Shown here: positions 8,059-16,379 of the stretch, one piece after another
Layout: each line of letters starts with the position of its first letter
Position numbering within the stretch: position 1 is the stretch's first letter
Origin: Alphaproteobacteria bacterium
Lineage (GTDB): Bacteria > Pseudomonadota > Alphaproteobacteria > Rhizobiales > CAJQND01
Assembly (NCBI GenBank): GCA_024227565.1
Contig: JAAEUE010000271.1
Span: forward strand, 62,001 to 126,000
Reading direction: 5' to 3'
DNA: 64,000 nt
Translations under genes and position numbers: made by a program
The notes under the pieces: model-generated
The model's database searches: none
Told to the model about the DNA's origin: nothing
The model's input: the letters and a program-made list of their open reading frames with translations, nothing else

Positions 8059-9303
8059 ATGACAGATGCCCCAATTTTTGACCCACACGCCTGGAAGCTC
8101 ACCGAACTGGAAACCGAACTCACCGCCCGGGCCCGCAAGCTCGGCAAGGAGAAGTTCGCCGACCGTGCCGAAACCTGGGACCGGGAGGCCACGTTCCCAA
8201 TCGAAAATTACAAAGACATGTATGAAGCCGGCCTTCTGGGCATTTGCATCCCGGAATCCCATGGCGGTTTTGGCGCCGGGATGCGGGCTTACTGTCTTTC
8301 CGCCGCGGAGATAGGGCGCTATTGCGGCTCCACGGCCCTGACCTGGAACATGCACATCTGCTCCACCCTCTGGACCGGCACACTGGCAGATGAGCTGGAG
8401 TTGAGCGCAGAGCAACGCAGCCGCCACGAACAGGGCCGGGCACATCACTACGGCCGGATCGTCAAAGAGGGCGCAATCTATTCCCAACCTTTCTCCGAAG
8501 GCGGCGCCGCCGCCGCCGGGTTTCAGCCGTTCTCAACCCAGGCGCGGGCCACCGAGGGCGGCTACATCGTCTCCGGCAAGAAGATCTTCGCCTCGCTCGC
8601 CGGCCATGCCGACTATTACGGCGTTTTGTGCACCCACATCATTGAGGGCAAGAAACCGTCGCGCAGCGACACGCTTTATCTTGCAGTTCCCGCCGATGCA
8701 GACGGTGTGAAGGTGGTCGGCGACTGGGACCCGCTGGGCATGCGCGGCACGGTGTCCAGAACCTTGTTGTTTGAAGATGTGTTCGTGCCTGCCACCGAGG
8801 AACTCATGCCCCAGGGCGTCTATTTTCAGGCCGCCAGCAATTGGCCCCATATGTTCCTCACCCTGTCGCCAACCTATATGGGCATTTCCCAGGCGGCTTA
8901 CGATTTCACGGTGTCCTATCTGCGCGGCGAGGTTCCGGGCACACCGCCCGTAAAGCGGCGAATGTATCCCACCAAGCAGATTGCCGTGGCCGAGATGCGG
9001 GTGAAGCTGGAGGCGGCAAAGTCGCTGTGGTTCCAGGCCATTTCCGAAGCCCAGTGCAAACCGTCCAAGGAGCAGGTGCTGCGCGCCTACGCCACAAACC
9101 ATCTGATCATGGAAACCGCCAACGATCTTTGCCGCCTGGCGATCCGCACCTGCGGCGGCCAATCCATGCTGAAGAGCCTGCCTCTTGAGCGGCTCTACCG
9201 CGACAGCCGCTGCGGTTCGCTGATGCTGCCCTGGACGGCAGAGCTCTGCCTCGACCGGATCGGGCGCGAAGCCTTGTATGAGCCCGGCGAGACCGATGAC
9301 TGA
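8059..9303 (+). CDS. acyl-CoA dehydrogenase-like flavoprotein
   Basis: A 414-residue member of the acyl-CoA dehydrogenase fold. The N-terminal helical domain is about residues 10-125, the central beta domain includes GFQPFSTQARATEGGYIVSGKKIF and DWDPLGMRGTVSRTLLFEDVFVP, and the C-terminal helical domain ends in YRDSRCGSLMLPWTAELC. Where medium-chain dehydrogenases have the catalytic Glu in EGT, this protein has PWT (about 391-393). It may use a base elsewhere, as isovaleryl-CoA and long-chain enzymes do, or catalyse another flavin reaction. Encoded between a hydrolase and a CoA ligase, it probably acts on the same CoA-activated or ring-derived intermediate. Confidence 0.85.
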   Translation: MTDAPIFDPHAWKLTELETELTARARKLGKEKFADRAETWDREATFPIENYKDMYEAGLLGICIPESHGGFGAGMRAYCLSAAEIGRYCGSTALTWNMHICSTLWTGTLADELELSAEQRSRHEQGRAHHYGRIVKEGAIYSQPFSEGGAAAAGFQPFSTQARATEGGYIVSGKKIFASLAGHADYYGVLCTHIIEGKKPSRSDTLYLAVPADADGVKVVGDWDPLGMRGTVSRTLLFEDVFVPATEELMPQGVYFQAASNWPHMFLTLSPTYMGISQAAYDFTVSYLRGEVPGTPPVKRRMYPTKQIAVAEMRVKLEAAKSLWFQAISEAQCKPSKEQVLRAYATNHLIMETANDLCRLAIRTCGGQSMLKSLPLERLYRDSRCGSLMLPWTAELCLDRIGREALYEPGETDD

Positions 9304-10783
9304 GGTTTCCGGCACCGGCAACATCGCCGGCTGGCTGGCAAAAGGAGAACCGGGCAGGACGGCGCTCTCTTTTGAGAATGGGCAAAGCTGGACCTACCGG
9401 GAACTCGACCAGTGGGCCGCGGCCATCGCTGCACATCTTGCGGCCGATCATCAGGTGTCCAAGGGAGACCGGGTCGCGTTTCTTGGCTTCAACCATCCTG
9501 GAATGATTGCCCTGCTGTTTGCCTGCGCGCGGTTGGGCGCCATTCTGGTGCCCCTCAATTGGCGCCTGGCGGAGGCAGAGCTTGGCTTCATCTTGCAGGA
9601 CTCAAGCCCCAAGGTTCTGTTCTGCTCCGAAGAATTCGAGCAAACCGCGCACGCCATATGCCAGGACGTTGAGAATGTCTCCGCGCTCAGCGCCCTCAGC
9701 GCCCCTGAGGAAGCTGTGCCCAACTCCGGCGCAATGGGCGATGACCTGTTGATCGTCTACACCTCCGGCACCACCGGCCGGCCGAAAGGCGCCGTATTGA
9801 GCCAGAGGGCTCTTCTGGCCAACGCCGAGGGCAGCATCCACATGCACCAGATGACCGCATCAGACCGGGTGCTCGTGGTGCTTCCCCTGTTCCACGTGGG
9901 CGGTCTCAACATCGCCCTCACCCCTGCCCTTTATGCCGGGGCCACGGTTCATCTTCACGGCAAGTTCGACCCGGCGGAAACCCTGGATGCGGTTCAAACG
10001 TTCAGGCCACACATTCTCGTTCTGGTGCCGGCAACACTGCAGGCCATCATGGCCCAGCCAAACTGGCCGGGCGCGCTCACCGGCTTGCGCATGCTCACAA
10101 CCGGTTCAATGATCGTTCCTCTGCCCTTGATCGAAGCCTACGAAGACCAGGGCATCTCCGTGGTTCAGGTTTATGGCTCCACAGAGACCTGCCCCGTTGC
10201 CGCCTACACCACGCCGGGCGAGGGAAAGTCGAACCCCCGCAGCACCGGCCGCGCCGGGTGCCGCTCTGAGGTGCGCATCATGACGCCCGATGGCGCGCCG
10301 GCTCGGCTTGGCGAGGACGGCGAGATCGAAGTGAAAGGCGAACACCTGATGACCGGTTACTGGAGGCGGCCGGAGGAAACCGAGGCGGCGTTCCGCGACG
10401 GCTGGTACCGCACCGGCGATATCGGTGCGCTGGATGACACGGACAATCTCTATTTCCGCGAACGCTCAAAGCACATGATCATCTCCGGCGGCGAGAACAT
10501 CTATCCTGCCGAGATCGAGCGCGTGCTGGCTGCCGTGCCCGGCATCGCCGAATGTGCGGTGTGTGCCATTCCCGATCCCAAATGGGGCGAGGTGCCCGCT
10601 GCGGTTCTGGTGCTGGTGCCTGGCCAGGAGGCCCCGTCAGCAGACAGCCTAGACGCAGCATTGAACGCACAACTGGCCCGTTTCAAACACCCCAAAACCA
10701 TGAAATTCGCCGACGCATTGCCCCGGAACGTTATGGGCAAGGTGGTGCATGATGATTTGCGCGCCTTGATCCTTGGGAAATGA
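9296..10783 (+). CDS. AMP-dependent acyl-CoA synthetase (ligase)
   Basis: An ANL-superfamily ligase of about 495 residues that activates a carboxylic acid with ATP and CoA. The P-loop [16 protein letters not shown], the A5-type motif VYGSTETCP, the hinge region [23 protein letters not shown] and the C-terminal Lys motif in [11 protein letters not shown] are all present. The start chosen is ATG 9296, eight bases inside the preceding gene; an in-frame ATG at 9278 would add six residues. Operon position suggests it activates the acid brought in by the TRAP system or made by the dioxygenase/hydrolase pair. Substrate type (aryl, short or medium chain) cannot be told. Confidence 0.9.
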   Translation: [495 protein letters not shown]

Positions 10784-10817
10784 GCTTTTCTGAGCCATAG
10801 TGCCATTCCGGGATTGC

Positions 10818-10841
10818 AATTAGTTACAGGTGGAACTAATT
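10818..10841. promoter_or_regulatory. perfect 8-bp-arm inverted repeat upstream of the TRAP genes
   Basis: AATTAGTT at 10818-10825 and AACTAATT at 10834-10841 form a perfect inverted repeat around eight bases, in the only sizeable gap (98 bases) of this gene run, 40 bases before the dctP-type ATG. This is the geometry of a dimeric repressor site. The loop and lack of a T tract argue against a terminator. Confidence 0.55.
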
Positions 10842-10881
10842 TCGCCGCTTACTCGTATTGTCTCAGGGAGGAGTACAATTG

Positions 10882-11910
10882 ATGAAAATGACCCGCAGAG
10901 TTGCAACACTTATGGCCGCATCCGCATTGGCGGCATCGTTCACATTCGGCGCCGCGCAGGCTGCTGAAAAACTGATCATCTCCAGCTGGGCGCCGCCCAC
11001 CCACGGCATCAATGCCAAACTGTGGCCCCGCTTCATCGAAATGGTTGAGAAGGCCACCGACGGCCGCGTGACCGGTGAAATCAAATACAAGCTCGCCTCA
11101 CCGCCAGCCCAGTTCGACCTGATCCAGGACGGCGCAGCCGATGTGAGCTGGATTTTCCATGGCTACAGCCCGGGTCGCTTCGTGGCCACCAAGCTGATCG
11201 AACTTCCTGGCTACGAAGGCAGCGCGGAAGCAGCTTCTGTTGCTTACTGGCGTGCCTATGACAAGTTCCTCAAAGGGGCCAACGAGCACAAGGGCGTGAA
11301 GGTTGTCGCCATGCACACGCATGGTCCTGGCCAGTTGCACAGTGCCAAGAAAGTGACAGCGCTGGGCGACATCAAAGGCATGAAGCTGCGTCTTGGCGGC
11401 GGCGTGTCCGGCGATGTGGGCACGGCCCTTGGCGCCACCGGCATCCGCGTCCCGGCACCGAAGGTTTATGAAACTCTGGCCTCCAAGGCCGCCGACGGCG
11501 TGATGATGCCAATGGAAGGCAAGAAGGGCTTCAAGCTGACCGAGGTTGCCCCGCACACCTATCAGATGCCAGGCGGTTTCTACCGCGGCTCGTTCGCTCT
11601 GATCATGAACCAGGAAAAGTTCGACAAACTGTCTGACAAGGACAAGGCGGCGCTTGAGAAGGTGTTCGGCGAAGCCATGTCAAAGATGTCTGGCGGCGTT
11701 TGGGATGAGATCGACGATATCGGCACTGAAGCCACCAAGTCGACTGACGGCAACACCCTCACCATGGCCAGCGATGGCGACAAGGCAGCTTATGCCGAGA
11801 TCGCCAAGCCAATTCGTGAAAAGGTGCTTGGTGAAGTTTCGGCCAAGGGCATCGATGCGAAAGCAGCCGTTGATTTCATCGCCAAAGAAATGTCGTCCTA
11901 CGGCAAATAA
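10882..11910 (+). CDS. TRAP transporter solute-binding protein, DctP family
   Basis: Periplasmic binding protein of a TRAP system. The ATG at 10882 is preceded by GGGAGGAG with an eight-base gap, which favours it over the TTG at 10858. The protein (342 residues) begins with a clear signal peptide: MKMTRR, a hydrophobic run and cleavage near AAQAA-EK. The mature part has DctP features: LYxP-like N-lobe, GxxSGDVG region, and the QMPGGFYRGSFALIMN segment near residue 225. It captures an organic acid outside the membrane and hands it to DctQM. Clustering with a CoA ligase suggests an aromatic or fatty carboxylate, but the ligand is unproven. Confidence 0.93.
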   Translation: MKMTRRVATLMAASALAASFTFGAAQAAEKLIISSWAPPTHGINAKLWPRFIEMVEKATDGRVTGEIKYKLASPPAQFDLIQDGAADVSWIFHGYSPGRFVATKLIELPGYEGSAEAASVAYWRAYDKFLKGANEHKGVKVVAMHTHGPGQLHSAKKVTALGDIKGMKLRLGGGVSGDVGTALGATGIRVPAPKVYETLASKAADGVMMPMEGKKGFKLTEVAPHTYQMPGGFYRGSFALIMNQEKFDKLSDKDKAALEKVFGEAMSKMSGGVWDEIDDIGTEATKSTDGNTLTMASDGDKAAYAEIAKPIREKVLGEVSAKGIDAKAAVDFIAKEMSSYGK

Positions 11911-11931
11911 GGCCGTCGCGACGCACCGGTC

Positions 11932-12471
11932 ATGACCGACACTTCTGGCGAAACGCAACTGCAAAGGGCTGGCGCTAAGCTGGCCCTTCTGCCGTCTTTG
12001 CTGGCGGCAACGGTGTTGTTTTTGCTCATGGCCATGACCTTCTTCGATGTGATCTTGCGCTCGGTGGCGAACGACCCGATTGAGTCCGCCACCGAGCTCA
12101 CGCGCCTCTTCATGGCGATCATGGTGTTCTCCGCCTTGCCTGTGATTTCATGGCGCGGCGAGCATATCGTCGTGGACCTGCTGGATCCGTTGTTCTCGCG
12201 CGGGCTGGCAAGAGTTCGGGATGTAATCGTCAACCTTTTGGGCGGCGCGCTCCTGCTTTGGCCAGCATGGCGGGTTTGGGCGCTGGCTGACCGGGCGCGC
12301 AACTACGGCGATGTGACAGAGTATCTGAACATCCCGCAGTTCTACATTGCCTACTTTATTGCCCTCATGACATTCGTCACGGCCCTCACATTGCTCGCTC
12401 GGGGCATCGCGTTCATTTTTGCTCCCCATCTGGTGCAAAAAGGGCAAAGCCCCGCGCTAGACGCAAACTGA
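11932..12471 (+). CDS. TRAP transporter small permease, DctQ family
   Basis: A 179-residue inner-membrane protein with four hydrophobic segments (roughly residues 15-37, 52-72, 92-110 and 133-155), the standard DctQ plan. It contains the typical TELTRLFMAIMVFSALPVISWRGEH stretch, including the SWRGEH motif, between segments two and three. It pairs with DctM to form the sodium-coupled symporter. It lies between the binding-protein and large-permease genes, 21 and 11 bases from them. Confidence 0.93.
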   Translation: MTDTSGETQLQRAGAKLALLPSLLAATVLFLLMAMTFFDVILRSVANDPIESATELTRLFMAIMVFSALPVISWRGEHIVVDLLDPLFSRGLARVRDVIVNLLGGALLLWPAWRVWALADRARNYGDVTEYLNIPQFYIAYFIALMTFVTALTLLARGIAFIFAPHLVQKGQSPALDAN

Positions 12472-12482
12472 GGCCGCCCGTA

Positions 12483-13799
12483 ATGCTGATCTCCATCATT
12501 GGATTTGCTGCGGTATTGGGCCTGGTGTTTCTGCGCATGCCCATTGCAATCGCCATGGCCCTGGTGGGCACCGTGGGCTACGCCTACGAGACCAGCAGCC
12601 GGGCCGCCGTTTCCATGGCCGGCCGTCTGATCATCGACACCTCGCAGGATTACGGCCTCTCAGTGGTGCCCCTGTTCATCCTGATGGGCCTGTTCGTCAA
12701 CAAGGGCGGCCTCAGCCAAGAGCTCTACCGGGCAAGCCACGCCTTCCTCGGTCACTTCCGGGGCGGGTTGGCCATGGCGACCATCGTGGCCTGCGGCGGC
12801 TTCTCAGCCATATGCGGATCATCACTGGCCACAGCGGCCACCATGTCCAAGGTGGCCATGCCGCAAATGCGCAAATACAATTATTCCGACGAGCTCTCCA
12901 CCGCCTCCATCGCGGCGGGCGGCACGCTCGGCATCCTCATTCCGCCCAGCGTGATCCTGGTGATCTACGGTCTTTTGACCGAGACCAGCATTGGCAAACT
13001 GTTCATCGCCGGCATCCTGCCCGGGCTGCTTGGAATTGGGTTCTATCTGTTGGCGGTGCGCTACACGGTGGCGCGCAAGCCTGAGGCCGGTCCTGCCGGT
13101 GAGCGTGTGGAGTGGCCAGAGCGGATCAGCGCGCTGAAGGACGTCTGGTTCGTGATCGCACTCTTCGTCCTGGTGATCGGCGGGCTCTATGGCCTGTTCA
13201 ACTTTGCACCCTTGAACCTGACCTTCTCGCCCACTGAAGCTGCCGGCATGGGGGCCGCTGGGGCATTCCTCATTGCGCTCTTCCGCGGCAGCCTCAACAT
13301 GACCAGCATCAAGGAAGTTCTGGTGGAGACGGCCCACACGACCGCCAGCCTGTTTGCCGTCCTCATTGGCGCCTGGATCTTCTCCAACTTCATCAACCTG
13401 GCTGGCCTGCCCAGCGCCTTGCTGGAGCTGGTGACCCAATGGAGCCTGGCGCCGCTCGCGGTGATCTTCATGATCCTGCTGGTCTATCTGGTTCTGGGCT
13501 GCGTGTTCGAGAGCCTCTCCATGCTGCTGCTCACCGTGCCCATCTTCTTCCCGCTGGTCACCAGCTTGGGATTTGATCCGGTGTGGTTCGGCATCATCGT
13601 TGTGGTGGTCACTGAAATCTCTCTGATCACCCCGCCGGTGGGGCTCAACGTGTTCGTGCTCAAGGGGGTGTTGGGGGATGTGTCCACCGGCACAATCTTC
13701 CGTGGCACGGTCCCCTTCTGGGTTGCCGACATTTTCCGCCTGCTGATCCTGGTGCTGTTGCCCGGGCTGGTCCTGTTTCTGCCCAAACTGATGCACTAG
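12483..13799 (+). CDS. TRAP transporter large permease, DctM family
   Basis: A 438-residue polytopic membrane protein with about 12 hydrophobic segments. Family signatures are LRMPIAIAMALVG near the N-terminus, GGFSAICGSSLATAATMSKVAMPQM in the first half, GGTLGILIPPSVILVIYG, and ITPPVGLNVFVLKGV near the C-terminus. It is the transport subunit of the TRAP system and the last gene of the 6270-13799 run. A structured repeat starts at its stop codon and separates it from the convergent LysR gene. Confidence 0.95.
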   Translation: MLISIIGFAAVLGLVFLRMPIAIAMALVGTVGYAYETSSRAAVSMAGRLIIDTSQDYGLSVVPLFILMGLFVNKGGLSQELYRASHAFLGHFRGGLAMATIVACGGFSAICGSSLATAATMSKVAMPQMRKYNYSDELSTASIAAGGTLGILIPPSVILVIYGLLTETSIGKLFIAGILPGLLGIGFYLLAVRYTVARKPEAGPAGERVEWPERISALKDVWFVIALFVLVIGGLYGLFNFAPLNLTFSPTEAAGMGAAGAFLIALFRGSLNMTSIKEVLVETAHTTASLFAVLIGAWIFSNFINLAGLPSALLELVTQWSLAPLAVIFMILLVYLVLGCVFESLSMLLLTVPIFFPLVTSLGFDPVWFGIIVVVVTEISLITPPVGLNVFVLKGVLGDVSTGTIFRGTVPFWVADIFRLLILVLLPGLVLFLPKLMH

Positions 13800-13897
13800 A
13801 GCTTATTCAGCTCAGATTGAGCGGAATAAGCTCCAGATTATCGTTACGAACGAGCAACTTATCTCCGACCAGACGTAACCGTCTGATCGGAGGTTGC
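13800..13897 (-). repeat. structured repeat, copy A (two hairpins)
   Basis: A 98-bp element between the convergent 3' ends of the TRAP permease and LysR genes. Read on the minus strand it starts GCAACCTCCGATCAG, forms one hairpin at 13865-13890 with a GTTA loop, and a second at 13800-13832 with arms of 15 bp and one mismatch. A second copy in the opposite orientation lies at 17198-17295. Both hairpins could terminate transcription here. Confidence 0.8.
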
Positions 13898-13898
13898 A

Positions 13899-14810
13899 CT
13901 AGCGCTGTATCAAGGCCTTGTTCTGCCGAAGCGCTTCCACCAGGTGATCGACAACAGCCCTGACCCGTGCGGTGGTATGGCCGGATTCCTTGTGCACCAC
14001 GTGCACAGGAACAATCGCCGGTTCAAAATCCTCCAGCACGATCTCCAGCGCCCCTTCCTCCACGTGCGCAGCAACCATGTAGGACAGCACCCGAGTGATG
14101 CCCCGCCCGGCGATGGCAGCGTTGATGCCAACATCCACGGTGTTGGTGTGCAAGCGCGAGGTTGGCCTATAGCGCTGCAGTTTACCGTCGTTTGAGAACT
14201 CCCATTCCCTGCCGGGGATCATGCTGGAGAACTTGACGATGTCGTGGTTTGCCAAATCTGATGGGGACTTGGGGCGACCACGGCGCCGGAGATACTCCGG
14301 CGACGCGCACAGCACCCGCCGAACGGCGCCCACCCGGACGGCCGCCAGGGAGCTATCCGGCAACTCGGCAATCCGCACCGCCACATCCATCCCCTCATCG
14401 ACCACGTGAACAACCCGGTCGACGAAAAACGACGTCACGGAAATGTCCTGGTACTTGTCCAGCAAATCAAAAAGCGCCGGGGCCACGATCATCCGGCCGA
14501 ACAACACCGAGGCCGTCACCGCCACCGTGCCGCTAGGCTCTGAGTGAATGCCGGCCGCTTGCCGGTCCGCCTCTTCAATCTCACCCAGGATGCGCCGGCT
14601 GTCGTCGAGATAGCGCCCGCCGGCCTCGGTGAGCGTGACGGATCTGGTTGTCCGGTGCAGCAAACGCGCGCCGATGCGGGTCTCCAGTTCAGAAATCACG
14701 CGGGTCACCGTTGGCGGCGACATTCCCAAACGCCGCGCCGCGGGCGCAAATCCGGCCTCTTCGGCAACGGCAACGAACACAGAGAGAGCTCTTAAATGAT
14801 CCATTATCAT
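13899..14810 (-). CDS. LysR-family transcriptional regulator
   Basis: A 303-residue LTTR. The N-terminal winged HTH is residues 3-62 (LRALSVFVAVAEEAGFAPAARRLGM then TRVISELETRIGARLLHRTTRSVTLTEAG), followed by a co-inducer-binding domain. The HRTTRSVTLTEAG form and CASPEYLRRRG segment place it in the group often linked to oxidoreductase genes. It is divergent from the VOC gene across 138 bases, so its likely target is the VOC/FMN-protein pair, and perhaps the TRAP operon behind it. A second Met at residue 3 is an equally good start. Confidence 0.93.
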   Translation of the reverse strand: MIMDHLRALSVFVAVAEEAGFAPAARRLGMSPPTVTRVISELETRIGARLLHRTTRSVTLTEAGGRYLDDSRRILGEIEEADRQAAGIHSEPSGTVAVTASVLFGRMIVAPALFDLLDKYQDISVTSFFVDRVVHVVDEGMDVAVRIAELPDSSLAAVRVGAVRRVLCASPEYLRRRGRPKSPSDLANHDIVKFSSMIPGREWEFSNDGKLQRYRPTSRLHTNTVDVGINAAIAGRGITRVLSYMVAAHVEEGALEIVLEDFEPAIVPVHVVHKESGHTTARVRAVVDHLVEALRQNKALIQR

Positions 14811-14948
14811 TCCATTTAATGAAACAATATGTTTTCAATTATGCATATTCCATAAATTTCCTGAAGGCCATAAGTTCCTCAGCATCAGCTCTGCAGCGCC
14901 CGCAAAGGCACCGGCGCAGCAACCATGCAATTCTCTAGGAGACGAACA

Positions 14949-15359
14949 ATGGCAGACAGCGCAAAAACACTGGGCGTTCATCACGTGGGTCTGACGGTTC
15001 CCGACCTTGCCGCAACCCGCGAATTCTTTGTGGACGTATTGGGCTTTGCCCTGGTCGGCGAAAAGCCAGAATACCCTGCCGCCTTTGTCTCAGACGGCAC
15101 CGTGATGCTCACCCTGTGGCAGGCGGCAGATCCGGCCAACGCCGTGCCGTTTGACCGCAAATCGGTGATCGGCCTGCATCACTTCGCACTGCGCGTTTCT
15201 GACAGTGCCGCGCTGGATGCACTGCATGACACCCTCAAGGCCACACCTGGTGCCGAAATCGAATTTGCGCCTGAAGCCATGGGCACAAGCGCGAACCGGC
15301 ACATGATGTGCGCCATCCCGGGCGGTATCCGCCTGGAGCTCATCGTGCCGGCAGCATAA
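14949..15359 (+). CDS. VOC (glyoxalase/bleomycin resistance/dioxygenase) family protein
   Basis: A 136-residue single-chain protein with two beta-alpha-beta-beta-beta modules. HHVGLTVPDLAATREFF begins module one and LHHFALRVSD module two; possible metal ligands are the His in HHVGL, His in GLHHFA and Glu in IRLELIV. ATG 14949 is chosen because TAGGAG lies eight bases upstream. Small VOC proteins include lyases, isomerases and resistance proteins, so only the fold can be named. Its divergent LysR neighbour probably controls it. Confidence 0.88.
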   Translation: MADSAKTLGVHHVGLTVPDLAATREFFVDVLGFALVGEKPEYPAAFVSDGTVMLTLWQAADPANAVPFDRKSVIGLHHFALRVSDSAALDALHDTLKATPGAEIEFAPEAMGTSANRHMMCAIPGGIRLELIVPAA

Positions 15360-15386
15360 AGCCACCCCACGCGCCAGTGTTGAGGA

Positions 15387-16379
15387 ATGCCTGTTGTGAC
15401 AAGCACCGAACAATCCCCCATGCCCTCACTGCTCCATGACGGTGAACGTCAGGTTCAGGCTCGCCTTGGCGTGGCCGAGCAGGTCGCAACCTTCGCCCAC
15501 AAGTTCATCCGCAATCATCTGATCGACCAGCACCGCGAGTTCTATGCCCAACTGCCGCTCCTCCTGCTCGGCACGGTTGATGAGGCCGGGCGGCCCTGGG
15601 CATCGCTTGTGGCAGGCACACCCGGTTTCCTGACCACACCCGATGAGCTCACCTTGAATATTGCAGCAAACCCCCTCACCGGTGATCCGCTTCACCACAC
15701 CCTCAAAGAGGGGGCAGACGTGGGCGTGCTTGGCCTGCAGCTTGAAACCCGGCGGCGCAACCGCATGACCGGCCGGGTGAAAAGTCTCACGCCGGATCAT
15801 ATCAGCATTGCGGTGCACCAGAGCTTTGGAAACTGCCCGAAATACATCCAGACACGTGCCGTCAGCTTGGACGCAGAAACCCAACACCCCCGCCCACTGG
15901 CCAACGCGGGCAGGTTCAGCGCGGCAGTTCGGTCGATCATTGCGCACGCTGACACCCTGTTCATTGCGAGCGCTTATGCTGAGAACAAGGACGATGTGGC
16001 CCATGGCGCGGACGTGTCCCACCGCGGCGGCAAGCCGGGCTTTGTGCGCCTGGAAGATGACCGCACCTTTGTGTTCCCGGATTTTTCCGGCAACAACCTG
16101 TTCAACACCATCGGAAACCTGGTGCTGAACCCAAAAGCCGGGTTTCTGTTTCCAGATTTTGACACCGGCGATCTGGTCTACATGACCGGAACCACCGAGA
16201 TCATCTGGGATGGCCCAGAGGTGGACGCCTTCAAGGGCGCCAACCGCATGCTCCGCTTCCGCGCCGACGAAGTGCTGCACGTTGAAGCCAGCCTTCCCAT
16301 GCGCTTCAGCTTCGGCGAATACGCCCCCAACCTGAAGGCGACCGGCGACTGGAGCGCCAGTCCAGGCACAGCCCGCTAG
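15387..16379 (+). CDS. pyridoxamine 5'-phosphate oxidase-like FMN-binding protein
   Basis: A 330-residue protein with two split-barrel flavin-binding modules. The first runs from about residue 50 (LPLLLLGTVDEAGRPWASLVAGTPGFL), the second from about 215 (RTFVFPDFSGNNLFNTIGNLVLNPKAGFLFPDF). The family includes poorly characterised oxidoreductases with FMN or F420. It follows the VOC gene by 27 bases and is probably co-transcribed. Its stop overlaps the stop of the DUF1194 gene on the other strand by four bases. The first ATG is only two bases after GAGGA, so a later start (ATG 15420) is possible. Confidence 0.8.
   Translation: MPVVTSTEQSPMPSLLHDGERQVQARLGVAEQVATFAHKFIRNHLIDQHREFYAQLPLLLLGTVDEAGRPWASLVAGTPGFLTTPDELTLNIAANPLTGDPLHHTLKEGADVGVLGLQLETRRRNRMTGRVKSLTPDHISIAVHQSFGNCPKYIQTRAVSLDAETQHPRPLANAGRFSAAVRSIIAHADTLFIASAYAENKDDVAHGADVSHRGGKPGFVRLEDDRTFVFPDFSGNNLFNTIGNLVLNPKAGFLFPDFDTGDLVYMTGTTEIIWDGPEVDAFKGANRMLRFRADEVLHVEASLPMRFSFGEYAPNLKATGDWSASPGTAR

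Noticed and set aside
12822-13796. 324-codon open frame on the minus strand opposite the DctM permease
   Set aside because: Antisense shadow rich in Gln, His and Asp, the complement of hydrophobic codons. No motif and no ribosome-binding site.
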